Source: Candidatus Bathyarchaeota archaeon (lineage in GTDB: Archaea > Thermoproteota > Bathyarchaeia > 40CM-2-53-6 > DTDX01). Taken from it: a stretch of 64,000 nucleotides of DNA. The notes below the pieces were generated by a model that did not search any database, was not told where the DNA came from, and worked only from the letters and a program-made list of their open reading frames with translations. This document shows, piece by piece, positions 25,116 to 34,053 of the stretch (position 1 is its first letter; each line of letters begins with the position of its first letter). A program made the translations under genes and the position numbers. The DNA lies in the NCBI GenBank assembly GCA_018396775.1, contig JAGTRF010000011.1, positions 1-64,000 on the forward strand, written 5' to 3'.

Positions 25116-26378
25116 TTAAGAAGACTTCTTGAAGCTGAATCCTTTACGCTTAATAATAAAGCTTAAAACTGCGATTGCTGCGATTGCTAAAACCACAGCT
25201 ATAATAACCATTGAGTACCTCCATTTAACATTTATAACTATTGGTAAGTTATCATTAAGATTGTAAAATTCATCTTGTATCCATTCGATTCTTAAATCTA
25301 CTGTGTAACTGTTTGGCGGTGTTTTTCCATCTATATCCACTAGGAAGAATGCTGTTTTAGATTCTCCAGGGTTAATTGTTCCTAAGAAGTCAGTTAAAGT
25401 TCCTGAAAAATAGTTTCCAGCTAAAAGCTTTACCCTTACAGATTCAGCTTTAACGCTTCCATTGTTTTTTAATGTTATTTTAAAAGCTACTCCTAAATCT
25501 CCAGCTTGAAAAGATGTTGGTTTAGCTTCAATTATTGTGAATGAAGCTTTTTCAGCTATTGTAAAGCTTATTAAACCTATTAAATACTTATTTGATTCTT
25601 CAAAAGCGTATAAGCTTAATGGATAATTTCCAGGTTTAGCTTTTTCATTTATATCTATTAAAAAGCGGGCTTGCGCTACTTGGCTTGATCGAATAGTTCC
25701 TATAAAAGCTTCATTAGAGCCTGTTGAAGATGCTTTGAAAGGTTCATTAAGCTCAAGGAAAACTTTAAGATTATTAACTGAGCCTAAACCAGAGTTAATT
25801 ATGAAAACTGTTAAAGCTACTTGCATATTCCCTGGATAAACTTTTGGAGGATTTGTAGATACGCTTTGAATATGAAGCTCCCCCTTCCAAATAGGTACAT
25901 CAACATAAATTGTTTCAGTTGTTTCGCTTAGCATTCTTGCACTTCTATAAGTTAATTTAAAAAGCAGTTTATAAACGCCTTCACTTGCGTTTTGAACGAT
26001 ATTAAGCGTATATTGAAATGTAAAGCTTCTACCTGCCGCTATATCTCCTGCAACTTTAGTAACTGAATCGATTAAATGCTTCTCGCTATTAGAATAGTAT
26101 TCGCAAGTAAATGGAGATTGAAGCATTAAAGTACCTTTAACATCTCTTGCAAAATCGTCTCCAGCATTAACTACAATTATTGAAAGTGTAGCTCCTTTAT
26201 CGCCTGGGCTAGCTGTTAACGGGATAGCGGGGTTTACACCCCAATAAACACTTGAAACAACAAGCTTTGGAACACCAACTTGTGCTTTAACCATTGAACC
26301 ATTTAAAATTAAGGATGCTAAAGCAATCGTTAAAACTAAAATTCTTAAAAACTTAAATTTTAACAATTTACTTTTCAC
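25116..26378 (-). CDS. COG1361-like surface protein with CARDB/NEW3-type repeats
   Basis: A 420-residue membrane-anchored extracellular protein: signal segment at residues 10-32, about three tandem beta domains of the CARDB/NPCBM-like COG1361 family, and one C-terminal membrane segment with a basic tail. The repeating phrase is N-x-G followed ~40 residues later by a hydrophobic F/Q-x-L/V strand; copies include GDDFARDVKGTLML, GLGSVNNLKVFLEL and NNGSVKAESVRVKL. It overlaps the ABC permease gene by 4 nt, so it acts with the transporter, perhaps as an extracellular partner, as in other archaeal operons of this type. Confidence 0.8.
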   Translation of the reverse strand: MKSKLLKFKFLRILVLTIALASLILNGSMVKAQVGVPKLVVSSVYWGVNPAIPLTASPGDKGATLSIIVVNAGDDFARDVKGTLMLQSPFTCEYYSNSEKHLIDSVTKVAGDIAAGRSFTFQYTLNIVQNASEGVYKLLFKLTYRSARMLSETTETIYVDVPIWKGELHIQSVSTNPPKVYPGNMQVALTVFIINSGLGSVNNLKVFLELNEPFKASSTGSNEAFIGTIRSSQVAQARFLIDINEKAKPGNYPLSLYAFEESNKYLIGLISFTIAEKASFTIIEAKPTSFQAGDLGVAFKITLKNNGSVKAESVRVKLLAGNYFSGTLTDFLGTINPGESKTAFFLVDIDGKTPPNSYTVDLRIEWIQDEFYNLNDNLPIVINVKWRYSMVIIAVVLAIAAIAVLSFIIKRKGFSFKKSS

Positions 26379-27580
26379 CTCGTTAAAGCTTTTCTAAAGA
26401 GTGGGATTGAAATACTTAAAGTTATAATCGAATAAAGCAAAAGAACAATTATATCAAAGCTTATTTGGTTAAAGCTGGCATTTAAAACTATTACTTTTCT
26501 TAATCCATCAGCTGTATAATAAAGCGGCATAATTTTACCTATTACTTGAAGCCATTTTGGAAGCTGCTCTATAGGAAATAAGATATTGCAAATAAACATC
26601 GATGGGATTTGAAGAAGCATTATTAAAGTCATCGCTGTTTCTTGCTCGGGAGCCATTGTTGTTGCAATTATTCCAATTCCTATAAAGCTTGAAACCCCTA
26701 AAAGCATTATAAGCGTCATTAAAAGAAAGCTTCCATAAACTTTAACTCCAAAAAAAGCTATTGATATACCTAAAACCATAAAAGCTTGAATCATTCCTCT
26801 AACTGTTTGAGCTAAAACTTTACCTGTTATTATAGCGTAGCTGGATATTGGAGCAACAAGAATTCCATCTAATGTTCCCTGCTCTTTTTCTCGAGCTATA
26901 GCAGCAGCTAAACCTGAAAGCGTTCCCATAATTATATTTAAAGCCATAAAACCTGGCGCTAAAAATTCAAATGAGCTAGTTGTCCCAGCTATTAAATTTC
27001 TTCTTTCAATGCTTATAGGTTCAGATATAAAGCTTGCTTTAACTTGCTCGTTAATGCTTATGAGAAAAGAAGTTGAAATTCCACTTGAAATCATTTTAAA
27101 AAGCATTGAGATCTCAGAGTAGACTGCTGATGAAAGCTGAGGGCTTGTATCATCCATTGTAACAATAATTACAGCTTGAGTATTAGATTTTAAAGCTTTT
27201 GTAAACCCGTTTGGTATAACAATAACGCCTTTTAATTCTCCTGAAACAATTTTCTCTCGAGCAGCTTCAAAGCTTGAAAAATCTTTAACTTTTAAAAGTC
27301 CAGTTGAAGCAGAAAGTTGTTTAAATTGATCAGCAATATTATAAGCAAGTTCACCGCCATCCTCTACAACTATTCCAATTGGAACGCTAGAGTAGGGTGA
27401 AGATATTTTACCTGAGTAAACGTTGCTTGTTCCAACCGTTGGAAACATAAAACCAAATAAAAACATTAAAATAACAGGAAATGTTAAGAAGGCTATAAAA
27501 AGCATTTTCATTCTCCAAAAATATAAAAGATCTTTAAAAGCTATATCTAAAGATGCTTTAACGTTATTTGAGAAGCTCAT
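26375..27580 (-). CDS. ABC-2 type transporter permease
   Basis: A 401-residue ABC-2 membrane protein. It has one N-terminal membrane segment (MLFIAFLTFPVILMFLFGFMFP), a large extracytoplasmic domain of about 150 residues, then five C-terminal segments with the conserved AREKEQGTLDGILVAPIS amphipathic motif before segment 3. It follows the ATPase gene after 2 nt. Together they form an exporter; the divergent PadR gene suggests regulation by a toxic compound or stress. Substrate unknown. Confidence 0.9.
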   Translation of the reverse strand: MSFSNNVKASLDIAFKDLLYFWRMKMLFIAFLTFPVILMFLFGFMFPTVGTSNVYSGKISSPYSSVPIGIVVEDGGELAYNIADQFKQLSASTGLLKVKDFSSFEAAREKIVSGELKGVIVIPNGFTKALKSNTQAVIIVTMDDTSPQLSSAVYSEISMLFKMISSGISTSFLISINEQVKASFISEPISIERRNLIAGTTSSFEFLAPGFMALNIIMGTLSGLAAAIAREKEQGTLDGILVAPISSYAIITGKVLAQTVRGMIQAFMVLGISIAFFGVKVYGSFLLMTLIMLLGVSSFIGIGIIATTMAPEQETAMTLIMLLQIPSMFICNILFPIEQLPKWLQVIGKIMPLYYTADGLRKVIVLNASFNQISFDIIVLLLYSIITLSISIPLFRKALTR

Positions 27581-27582
27581 TT

Positions 27583-28371
27583 TTAAATCCTTCCCATAAC
27601 ACCTATGCGCATATTGTTTGAAGTTGAATCTCTAAGGGTTCTTCCAGTAAGCTCAAGAAAAACTTCATGGAGAGAAGAACAATTGTATTTTCTCTTAAGG
27701 TTTTCTGACGTGTCTAAATCTATTATTTTTCCATGATCAATTATACCAACCTTATCTGAAAGTTTTTCAGCTTCCTCCATTATATGTGTTGTTAAAACTA
27801 TTGTTTTCCCAGTTTCCTTAAGCTCTTTTATTAATTCTCTAATGAATTGAACGCTTTGTGGATCAAGCATAGTTGTAGGCTCATCTAGAAACAAGATTTT
27901 AGGATTATGAATTAAACCTCGAATAATATTTAATCTTTGACGCATACCACTTGAATAGCCACCTACAGGAAAATCTTTAAATTTAGTTAAAAGAACCATA
28001 TCAAGCAATTCTTTAATTCTCTCTTCAAGCTGCTCTCCTCTTAATCCATAAAGCTTACCAAAAAACTTAAGGTTTTCAACAGCTGTTAACTGTGGATATA
28101 AAATAAGTTTTTCAGCTACAAGACCAATAACTCTTCTAACCTGCTCAGCTTGCTTAACTATATCGTAGCCTCCAACAATAGCTGTTCCTTCGGTTGGTTT
28201 AGTAAGCGTGCAAAGCATTCTTATGGTGGTGCTTTTTCCAGCACCATTAGGTCCTAGAAAACCGAATATTTCACCTCCCTTAACCTCAAAATTTATATGA
28301 TCAACAGCTGTGAAGCCGTTAAATCTTTTAGTTAAATTCTTAGCGATTATCAATGAATCCATTTTAATCAA
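27583..28371 (-). CDS. ABC transporter ATP-binding protein
   Basis: A 262-residue ABC ATPase with all motifs: Walker A GPNGAGKSTT, Q-loop region, signature YSSGMRQRL, Walker B ILFLDEPT and the TTHIMEEAE switch His, as in the DrrA/CcmA subgroup that energises ABC-2 exporters. First gene of the leftward four-gene operon. The ATG at 28371 is only 23 bp from the start of the divergent PadR gene; a second in-frame ATG three codons later (M4) is possible. Confidence 0.93.
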   Translation of the reverse strand: MIKMDSLIIAKNLTKRFNGFTAVDHINFEVKGGEIFGFLGPNGAGKSTTIRMLCTLTKPTEGTAIVGGYDIVKQAEQVRRVIGLVAEKLILYPQLTAVENLKFFGKLYGLRGEQLEERIKELLDMVLLTKFKDFPVGGYSSGMRQRLNIIRGLIHNPKILFLDEPTTMLDPQSVQFIRELIKELKETGKTIVLTTHIMEEAEKLSDKVGIIDHGKIIDLDTSENLKRKYNCSSLHEVFLELTGRTLRDSTSNNMRIGVMGRI

Positions 28372-28394
28372 CCGTTAAGCTTTTATATATAGCA
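28372..28394. promoter_or_regulatory. compact bidirectional control region (ABC operon / PadR)
   Basis: Only 23 bp separate the two annotated starts. They contain the self-complementary TTTTATATATA at about 28381-28391, which could act as a TATA box in either direction. A promoter this close implies leaderless or overlapping transcripts, or a later PadR start. A PadR operator here would control both units. Confidence 0.4.
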
Positions 28395-28991
28395 ATGCGA
28401 TATAAGAGATTGAATAAGGAATATAAAAGTTTTGTGGTTAAATTGAGCTCCAAAACAGTAGCTTGGATTAAAGAAGTTTATAAAGGGTATTTAAGGTTGG
28501 TAATTTTAATGCTTCTAACTAAAAAGCCTATGCATGGATATGAGATAATGAATGAGGTTGAAGCTAGAACGCTTGGGTTTTGGAGACCAACCGCAGGTGG
28601 GGTATATCCGCTTTTAAAAAAGATGGAGAAGAAGAAGGAAGTAAAAAGTAAATGGATAAAAATATCTAAAAGAGATAGAAAAATTTATGAGATAACTGTT
28701 AATGGGAAAAGAAAGCTTCAAAACGCTTTAAAAAAACAAGAAATGCTAACTAATACTTTAAACGGGTTATGCACAGAATTTTTAACAGAAATTTTAGAGG
28801 TTAAACCTCAATTAAAACTTAAGCCGTTATCGTTGTTTCAAAATATTCTTCCGTTAGAAAATTTAAAACCGAAAACTGGTGAAGAAAAGAAGAGAATTTT
28901 ATTAACTTTAAAATCTGGGATGGAGGAAGCTCTTGAAGCAACGCAAGAAATTCTTGATAAAATAAATCAAAAGTTAAATCAAATAGAATGA
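28395..28991 (+). CDS. PadR-family transcriptional regulator
   Basis: A 198-residue regulator. The winged helix spans residues ~33-100 (LRLVILMLLTKKPMHGYEIMNEVE ... GGVYPLLKKMEKKKEVKSKW ... KIYEITVNGKRKL), the PadR hallmark. The C-terminal half is helical and probably forms the dimer. About 30 residues upstream of the domain are unusual, and the true start may be a GTG near 28434. Divergent from the ABC exporter operon, which is its likely target, as for many PadR repressors of drug exporters. Confidence 0.88.
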   Translation: MRYKRLNKEYKSFVVKLSSKTVAWIKEVYKGYLRLVILMLLTKKPMHGYEIMNEVEARTLGFWRPTAGGVYPLLKKMEKKKEVKSKWIKISKRDRKIYEITVNGKRKLQNALKKQEMLTNTLNGLCTEFLTEILEVKPQLKLKPLSLFQNILPLENLKPKTGEEKKRILLTLKSGMEEALEATQEILDKINQKLNQIE

Positions 28992-29028
28992 AACAGGTTT
29001 AATTTAGAATATAAAATTGAAGGGAAGC

Positions 29029-29589
29029 TTATTTTACAACTCCTATAGGGAGAATTTCTTTGTTATAAGCCTCATTTATAACTTCAGCTATAGCTAAATA
29101 GATTGCGCTGAAACCGCAGAAAACACCTTCAATACCCGCAACTCTAGTAACAATTGGTATATATAAGCCTACAACTAAGAGGAAGAATAAAACCGCTAGA
29201 GAAATGAACACTGTTTGAAGAGCTTTATTGCGTTTTAAAGTTGCTAAACTCATTAAGGCTGTGAATAAACCCCATAGAAAGAAGTAAGCAGCTAAGCTTG
29301 CTCTTTCAGGTGGAATAGTCCAACCAAGCCTTGGGAAAACTAAAAGAAAAACCAAAGATAACCAAAATAAGCCATAGGATGAAAAGGCTGCTGTTCCAAA
29401 AGTGTTCCCTTTTTTAAACTCCATTACTCCAGCTATTATTTGCGCTAAACCGCCATAAAAAATTCCCATAGCTAAAATCATGCTTCCTAAACCATATAAC
29501 CCTATATTATGCAAGTTTAAAAGAACAGTAGTCATTCCGAAGCCCATTAAACCTAAAGGCGCGGGATTAGCATATTTAACTTCACTCAA
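29029..29589 (-). CDS. acetate uptake transporter (GPR1/FUN34/SatP family)
   Basis: A 186-residue protein with six membrane segments. The NPAPLGLMGFGMTT motif near the N-terminus is the family signature (NPAPLGL), and the GGLAQIIAGVMEFKKGNTFGTAAFSSYGLFWLS stretch matches the second half of segments 2-3. These proteins import acetate and other short carboxylates with protons. Transcribed alone, divergent from the DapB-like dehydrogenase gene. Acetate is the usual substrate; other short acids are possible. Confidence 0.88.
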   Translation of the reverse strand: MSEVKYANPAPLGLMGFGMTTVLLNLHNIGLYGLGSMILAMGIFYGGLAQIIAGVMEFKKGNTFGTAAFSSYGLFWLSLVFLLVFPRLGWTIPPERASLAAYFFLWGLFTALMSLATLKRNKALQTVFISLAVLFFLLVVGLYIPIVTRVAGIEGVFCGFSAIYLAIAEVINEAYNKEILPIGVVK

Positions 29590-29707
29590 CTGTCGCTTCG
29601 CCTCTTTATTAATTGAAGAACTTTAGTTTTAAGAAAAGCATCTTTATAAATTTTTCGGAAGTAATGTAACATAAAGCTTTATATGGCTAATCCTTAAATT
29701 TTTTATT

Positions 29708-30694
29708 ATGAGCATTCATGTTGCAGTTTATGGTTTAGGCTATATAGGAGCTTTAATTGCTAAAGCTGCTTTAACTAAGAGAAATGTTAAATTGGTTGCT
29801 GGAATAGATGTGGATTTAAGTAAAGTTGGCAAGGATTTAGGAGAAGCTTTAAATTTAAATAGGAAGCTTGGAGTAAAAGTTGCGCATGATGATGAAGCTG
29901 AAAAAATTTTAAGCGAAACTAAACCTCAAATAGTTCTTCATTCAACATTAACTCACTTAAATGAAGTGTACCCTCAATTAATTAAATGCATTAAAGTTAA
30001 AGCTAACGTTATTTCCACAGCTGAGACATTATCTTATCCATGGTATAGGCATCCTAAGCTCGCATCTTTAATAGATGAAGAAGCGAAAAAAACAGGAGTT
30101 TCAATCCTTGGAACAGGCGTTAATCCAGGATTTATTTTTGATTCTCTCCCAGCTTTCTTAACATCTACATGCGTTAAAGTAGATGGAATTCACATAATTA
30201 GATCTATAAATGCTGCTTTGCGAAGATATTCCTTTCAAAAAAAGTATGGGTTAGGCATGAGTGTAGAAGAATTTAAAACTAAAGCGTTAGGTCATACAGG
30301 TTACGCTGAATCAATACTTTTATTAGCTTCAATAATAGGGGTTAATATAGATAAAATTAAAGAAAACCAAGAACCTATATTAGCAAAGGAAAATCTGACG
30401 ACAGAATATTTTAACATAAATCCTGGACAAGTATGCGGTGTAAAAGGTTATGGATTTGGATATGTTAATGGAAAAGAGTTTATTAAGCTTGAGTTGATAG
30501 CAGCTGTAAATCAAAAAGACTTTGATGAAATAATAATTGATGGAGAGCCGCCGCTTAAATGGAGAAATGAATATGGAACTTCAGGCGATATCGCTACAGC
30601 AGCAATGATTGTAAATATGATTCCTAAAGTTTTAAAAGCGCCTAAAGGCTTAATAACAATGAAAGAATTCATCCCATCAATCTCTTTAATTTAA
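29708..30694 (+). CDS. 2,4-diaminopentanoate-dehydrogenase-like NAD(P)-binding protein
   Basis: A 328-residue dihydrodipicolinate-reductase-type oxidoreductase. The N-terminal Rossmann motif is AVYGLGYIG, followed by IDVDLSKVGKDLGE, STAETLSYPW, GTGVNPGFIFDSLP and the end SGDIATAAMIVNMIP ... APKGLITM. This matches 2,4-diaminopentanoate dehydrogenase (Ord) of ornithine fermentation and related amine dehydrogenases. A TATA-like TTTATAT lies about 35 bp upstream. It precedes, by 32 bp, a GSA-aminomutase-like gene on the same strand. The ornithine pathway's other genes (oraSE, ortAB) are not here, so the substrate may differ. Confidence 0.78.
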   Translation: MSIHVAVYGLGYIGALIAKAALTKRNVKLVAGIDVDLSKVGKDLGEALNLNRKLGVKVAHDDEAEKILSETKPQIVLHSTLTHLNEVYPQLIKCIKVKANVISTAETLSYPWYRHPKLASLIDEEAKKTGVSILGTGVNPGFIFDSLPAFLTSTCVKVDGIHIIRSINAALRRYSFQKKYGLGMSVEEFKTKALGHTGYAESILLLASIIGVNIDKIKENQEPILAKENLTTEYFNINPGQVCGVKGYGFGYVNGKEFIKLELIAAVNQKDFDEIIIDGEPPLKWRNEYGTSGDIATAAMIVNMIPKVLKAPKGLITMKEFIPSISLI

Positions 30695-30726
30695 AGAAGC
30701 TTCTAGCTTAAATAGGGTGTAAAAGG

Positions 30727-32028
30727 GTGAAACAGATTATTTTTAATAAACGTTCAAAAGAACTTTTTGAAGAAGCGAAAAAATTTCTTCCAGGTGGAGT
30801 TACTTACGCGATAAGATATTTTGAACCTTACCCGTTTTACGTTGTTAAAGCTAAAGGAAGCAGAATTTGGGATGTTGATGGAAATGAGTATATAGATTTT
30901 TGGATGGGGCATGGAGCTATAGTTACCGGGCATATGCATGAACCTATAATAAATGCTTTAAAAGAGCAGTTAGAATATGGTTTTCATTTCGGCTGGTGTA
31001 ACGAGTGGGAAGTTAAATGGGCTAAAGCTGTTTGCAAATGGTTTTCCACAGACATGGTTAGACCTACTAACAGTGGAACTGAAGCAAACATGTATGCGGT
31101 TAGATTGGCTAGAGCTTATACAGGAAAAGTTAAAGTTGGAAAGTTTGAGGGAGGGTGGCATGGAGGATACGATGGCCTTCACAAATCAGTTAATTACCCA
31201 TATGATAAACCTGCATCCCTCGGGTTAACTGAAGATTCAATAAAAAATATTGTGACCCTTCCATATAACGATTTAGAAGGCGTATATAAAAAGGTGAAGA
31301 GGGAGGAGTTGGCTTGCATAATAGTTGAGCCTGTAATGGGAGCAGGTGGTTTTATACCTGCTGAAAAAGAGTTTTTGAAGGGACTTAAAGAATTATGCGA
31401 GGATAAAGATGCTTTATTGATATTTGATGAGGTAATAACAGGTTTTAGGTTTTTTAAAGGCGCGCAACATTTTTATAATGTAAGGCCAGATTTAACCACT
31501 TTAGGTAAAGCTGTTGGCGGTCAATATTTTCCAGGGGCAGGCGCGTTTTGCGGTAAAGCTGAAGTAATGGAGAAGCTGAATCAAATAAAAAATAAAAATT
31601 TTTGGGAAAGAGTTTTTCATGGCGGAACCTACACTGGAAATGCTTTAACAATGAGAATGGGTTACGAGTTAATAACAGATTTGGAGAATAAAGGAGTTAA
31701 CTTTTATAACAAAATAGATAAATTGGGGGAAGAAATTAGAAGCGGATTAAAAAACATTTTTGAAGAGGGAAGAGTTAAAGCATATGTTACAGGGTTAAAC
31801 TCTTTATTCGCTATTCACTTTACAAACAAAAAACCAATAGATGGTTTAACAGCTGAAATAACAAAGGATAAAGATTTAACAAGAAAATTGTTTGAGTTTA
31901 TGATTAATAATGGGGTTGCTTATCTTACACCTTTAACGCCTCACCTTTTTCTTTCTTCAGCGCATACAAATAAGGATAAAGAAAAATTTTTATCTTTAGT
32001 TGAAGAATTCATCAGTAGAAAAACATAA
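30727..32028 (+). CDS. class III aminotransferase, glutamate-1-semialdehyde aminomutase-like
   Basis: A 433-residue PLP enzyme of fold type I. Landmarks: LPGGVTYAIRYFEPYPFYVVKAKGSRIWDVDGNEYIDFWMGHGA, STDMVRPTNSGTEANMYAVRLARAYTGK, the cofactor Asp in LLIFDEVITGFRF and the Schiff-base Lys in TLGKAVGGQYFPGAGAFCGK, as in HemL. No other tetrapyrrole gene is nearby, and the partner is a diamino-acid-dehydrogenase-like protein. An aminotransferase or aminomutase on an amino-acid catabolic intermediate is therefore at least as likely as haem synthesis. GTG start at 30727. Confidence 0.85.
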   Translation: MKQIIFNKRSKELFEEAKKFLPGGVTYAIRYFEPYPFYVVKAKGSRIWDVDGNEYIDFWMGHGAIVTGHMHEPIINALKEQLEYGFHFGWCNEWEVKWAKAVCKWFSTDMVRPTNSGTEANMYAVRLARAYTGKVKVGKFEGGWHGGYDGLHKSVNYPYDKPASLGLTEDSIKNIVTLPYNDLEGVYKKVKREELACIIVEPVMGAGGFIPAEKEFLKGLKELCEDKDALLIFDEVITGFRFFKGAQHFYNVRPDLTTLGKAVGGQYFPGAGAFCGKAEVMEKLNQIKNKNFWERVFHGGTYTGNALTMRMGYELITDLENKGVNFYNKIDKLGEEIRSGLKNIFEEGRVKAYVTGLNSLFAIHFTNKKPIDGLTAEITKDKDLTRKLFEFMINNGVAYLTPLTPHLFLSSAHTNKDKEKFLSLVEEFISRKT

Positions 32029-32174
32029 TTATACTTTTTTGTAAGATATATAAGGGGAGCTATCATTAATAAATTTTTATCTAGTGTTTCTCGCTTTTAT
32101 GCAATTTCCCATTCTTTATATATGAATAGATGGGAACAATCTTTATAATTGAATTGTTAAGACTTAAAATATTT

Positions 32175-33059
32175 TTAACCGAGAACTTTTTGTATTAAGG
32201 TTGGATATTTTAATCCTGTTCCAGTTATTACGCAGCAGACTTTATCTTTCTTCTTTAAGTTTAAGTGATTTAGGGCAGCTATAGATACTGCTGCAGCTGG
32301 TTCAACGATTAGCCCTTGTTTAATTAAGTTTATCATAGCTTGTTTTATCTCTTCATCTGAAACTTTAACTATGGTTCCATTACTTTCCTTTATTATTTGA
32401 GTTAATTTTGGTTCCTCTAAATGAGAGAAACCTTTTATACTATGGGCTATTTTTGTTTCAGGCGCTATAGCTGCTACAAGCTTTGCTTTTACATGCTCTT
32501 TTTTAAGCCCCATTCCTACACCAACTAGCAACGTTCCATTATTAGTTGGACATATAACAATTGTTGGTTTTAGTTTTTTAGCTATTTCTCTTCCAATATA
32601 AGAGTTTCCGATTAATTTAGCTTGACAAGAACCTGCATTTGCATTATACACTTTTCTTTTAGCGATAAATTTCATTGAAGCTTTAAAACTATCGATAAAA
32701 CTTCCTTTAATTATATGAAGTTTAGGTTTAAACAATTTAATTAACTTAATTTTTTCTTCAGGTGTATCTGAACCAATAAATATATGTGCTTGAAAACCAA
32801 ATCTATAGGCATAAGCTGAAATTGAAATTGCTGCATTTCCAGTACTGCAACAAGCAAGCTCGTTATATCCCTTCTTTTTCATATCTAAGATTACAGCAGC
32901 ACTTTCTCGATCTTTATGGGTGCCTGTAAAATTAAATAATTCAAGTTTAGCATAAATTGAGCAATTATATTGTTCACTTTCTTGTTTTAACTTTATTAAA
33001 GGAGTATTCCATACCGGTTTTTCATAAAGAAAGTTAAGATTAACCTTTAAATCATTCAT
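32175..33059 (-). CDS. threonine-synthase-like PLP enzyme (fold type II)
   Basis: About 294 residues, shorter than usual threonine synthase because the N-terminal zinc-ribbon or extension is missing. Landmarks: WNTPLIKL, the Schiff-base Lys in FTGTHKDRES, CCSTGNAAISISAYA for cofactor phosphate contact, and the end VITGTGLKYPT. This is closest to threonine synthase/threonine dehydratase-type enzymes. I use the ATG at 33059 over a GTG at 33071. It lies 22 bp after the phosphoesterase gene, as the last member of a five-gene leftward unit. Near a threonine-degradation pair, so synthesis and breakdown are both possible. Confidence 0.75.
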   Translation of the reverse strand: MNDLKVNLNFLYEKPVWNTPLIKLKQESEQYNCSIYAKLELFNFTGTHKDRESAAVILDMKKKGYNELACCSTGNAAISISAYAYRFGFQAHIFIGSDTPEEKIKLIKLFKPKLHIIKGSFIDSFKASMKFIAKRKVYNANAGSCQAKLIGNSYIGREIAKKLKPTIVICPTNNGTLLVGVGMGLKKEHVKAKLVAAIAPETKIAHSIKGFSHLEEPKLTQIIKESNGTIVKVSDEEIKQAMINLIKQGLIVEPAAAVSIAALNHLNLKKKDKVCCVITGTGLKYPTLIQKVLG

Positions 33060-33093
33060 TAAAACTATCACTGAAGAATCTTAAATACTGTAA

Positions 33094-34053
33094 TTATCCA
33101 GATGTGAGTAGAAAATCTTTAATCTTGCCTTTTTCTAAATCAACTATTACTCCACGCAATATACCATCTTGATATTCGCTTCCTGGGTTAATGCATACAG
33201 TTCGACCTATCCTATGTACTCCTTTAGATTCATGTATATGACCGTGAAGGCCTAAAAGAGGTTGATATTTTTCAATTGCAGATCTTACTGCTTTACTTCC
33301 TACAGGTTCCATTTCAGGTCTTCCCGCTGTCACTTTGATTTTAAATTGCTCATCCAACTTTGGCGCTGTATCTAATCCTGAATTATATGGTGGAGCATGA
33401 AAATTGAAAATACAATTTTTTACGTCCTTAACCGAAGAAATCATTTTCTCAATTTTTTCATTTAATTTTTCTTCAGGTATATCTCTGGGACAATTCCATG
33501 GAGTTATATTCGCGTATCCAGTGCTAATCATTTCATATTCATTATTTACTTCTATAACTTTCCCCTCAGGGTTGATTATGTAATTTGATTCTTCTAATAC
33601 CTGATCAATATCTAACCTATCATCGTTACCAGGCATAATGAAGCATTTGATTCCAGTTTCTTTTAGCTTTTCCTCAGCTAATTTCAACCATTCTCTTACG
33701 TTTTCTTTCATTAATTCAGAAAAGAGTTTATCTCTTTTATCTACATTATTTTCTAAATCTTCTTTTTCTTTTGAACTACATAAATAAACATAGTACCCGC
33801 TGTTTCTGATTTCTCCTACAATTTTATTTAACTCTTCTTCTGAGGAGGGGTTAAACATCTTTCCTAAATATTTAATTGTAAAACTACCGTTTTCATGTTT
33901 AACTATTGGGATTATAGCTTTTCCTGTTATATCCCCTCCAAGTAGTAATATGTTTGCTTTATAAAATTTTCCTGCACCAATAAATTTTTTAAAGCATATT
34001 TCTGAACCGTGTATATCGCTTGAAAAAAATATTCTTATTTTCAATAAAATCAC
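33094..34053 (-). CDS. calcineurin-like metallophosphoesterase
   Basis: A 319-residue phosphoesterase. All metal motifs are visible in order: SSDIHGS (D-x-H), LLGGDIT (GD), MPGNDDRL (GND), NFHAPPYNSGLD (H) and LHGHIHESKG (GHxH), then CINPGSEYQDG. The GTG start overlaps the preceding gene by 4 nt. It could act on nucleotides, phospho-metabolites or a phosphoprotein; the 4-nt overlap with a nucleotidyltransferase-fold protein suggests that the two work together. Confidence 0.9.
   Translation of the reverse strand: MILLKIRIFFSSDIHGSEICFKKFIGAGKFYKANILLLGGDITGKAIIPIVKHENGSFTIKYLGKMFNPSSEEELNKIVGEIRNSGYYVYLCSSKEKEDLENNVDKRDKLFSELMKENVREWLKLAEEKLKETGIKCFIMPGNDDRLDIDQVLEESNYIINPEGKVIEVNNEYEMISTGYANITPWNCPRDIPEEKLNEKIEKMISSVKDVKNCIFNFHAPPYNSGLDTAPKLDEQFKIKVTAGRPEMEPVGSKAVRSAIEKYQPLLGLHGHIHESKGVHRIGRTVCINPGSEYQDGILRGVIVDLEKGKIKDFLLTSG

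Noticed and set aside
30727-32028. Haem biosynthesis gene hemL
   Set aside because: Not excluded, but no other tetrapyrrole gene is near and the tandem partner is an amino-acid-type dehydrogenase, so I avoid the symbol.
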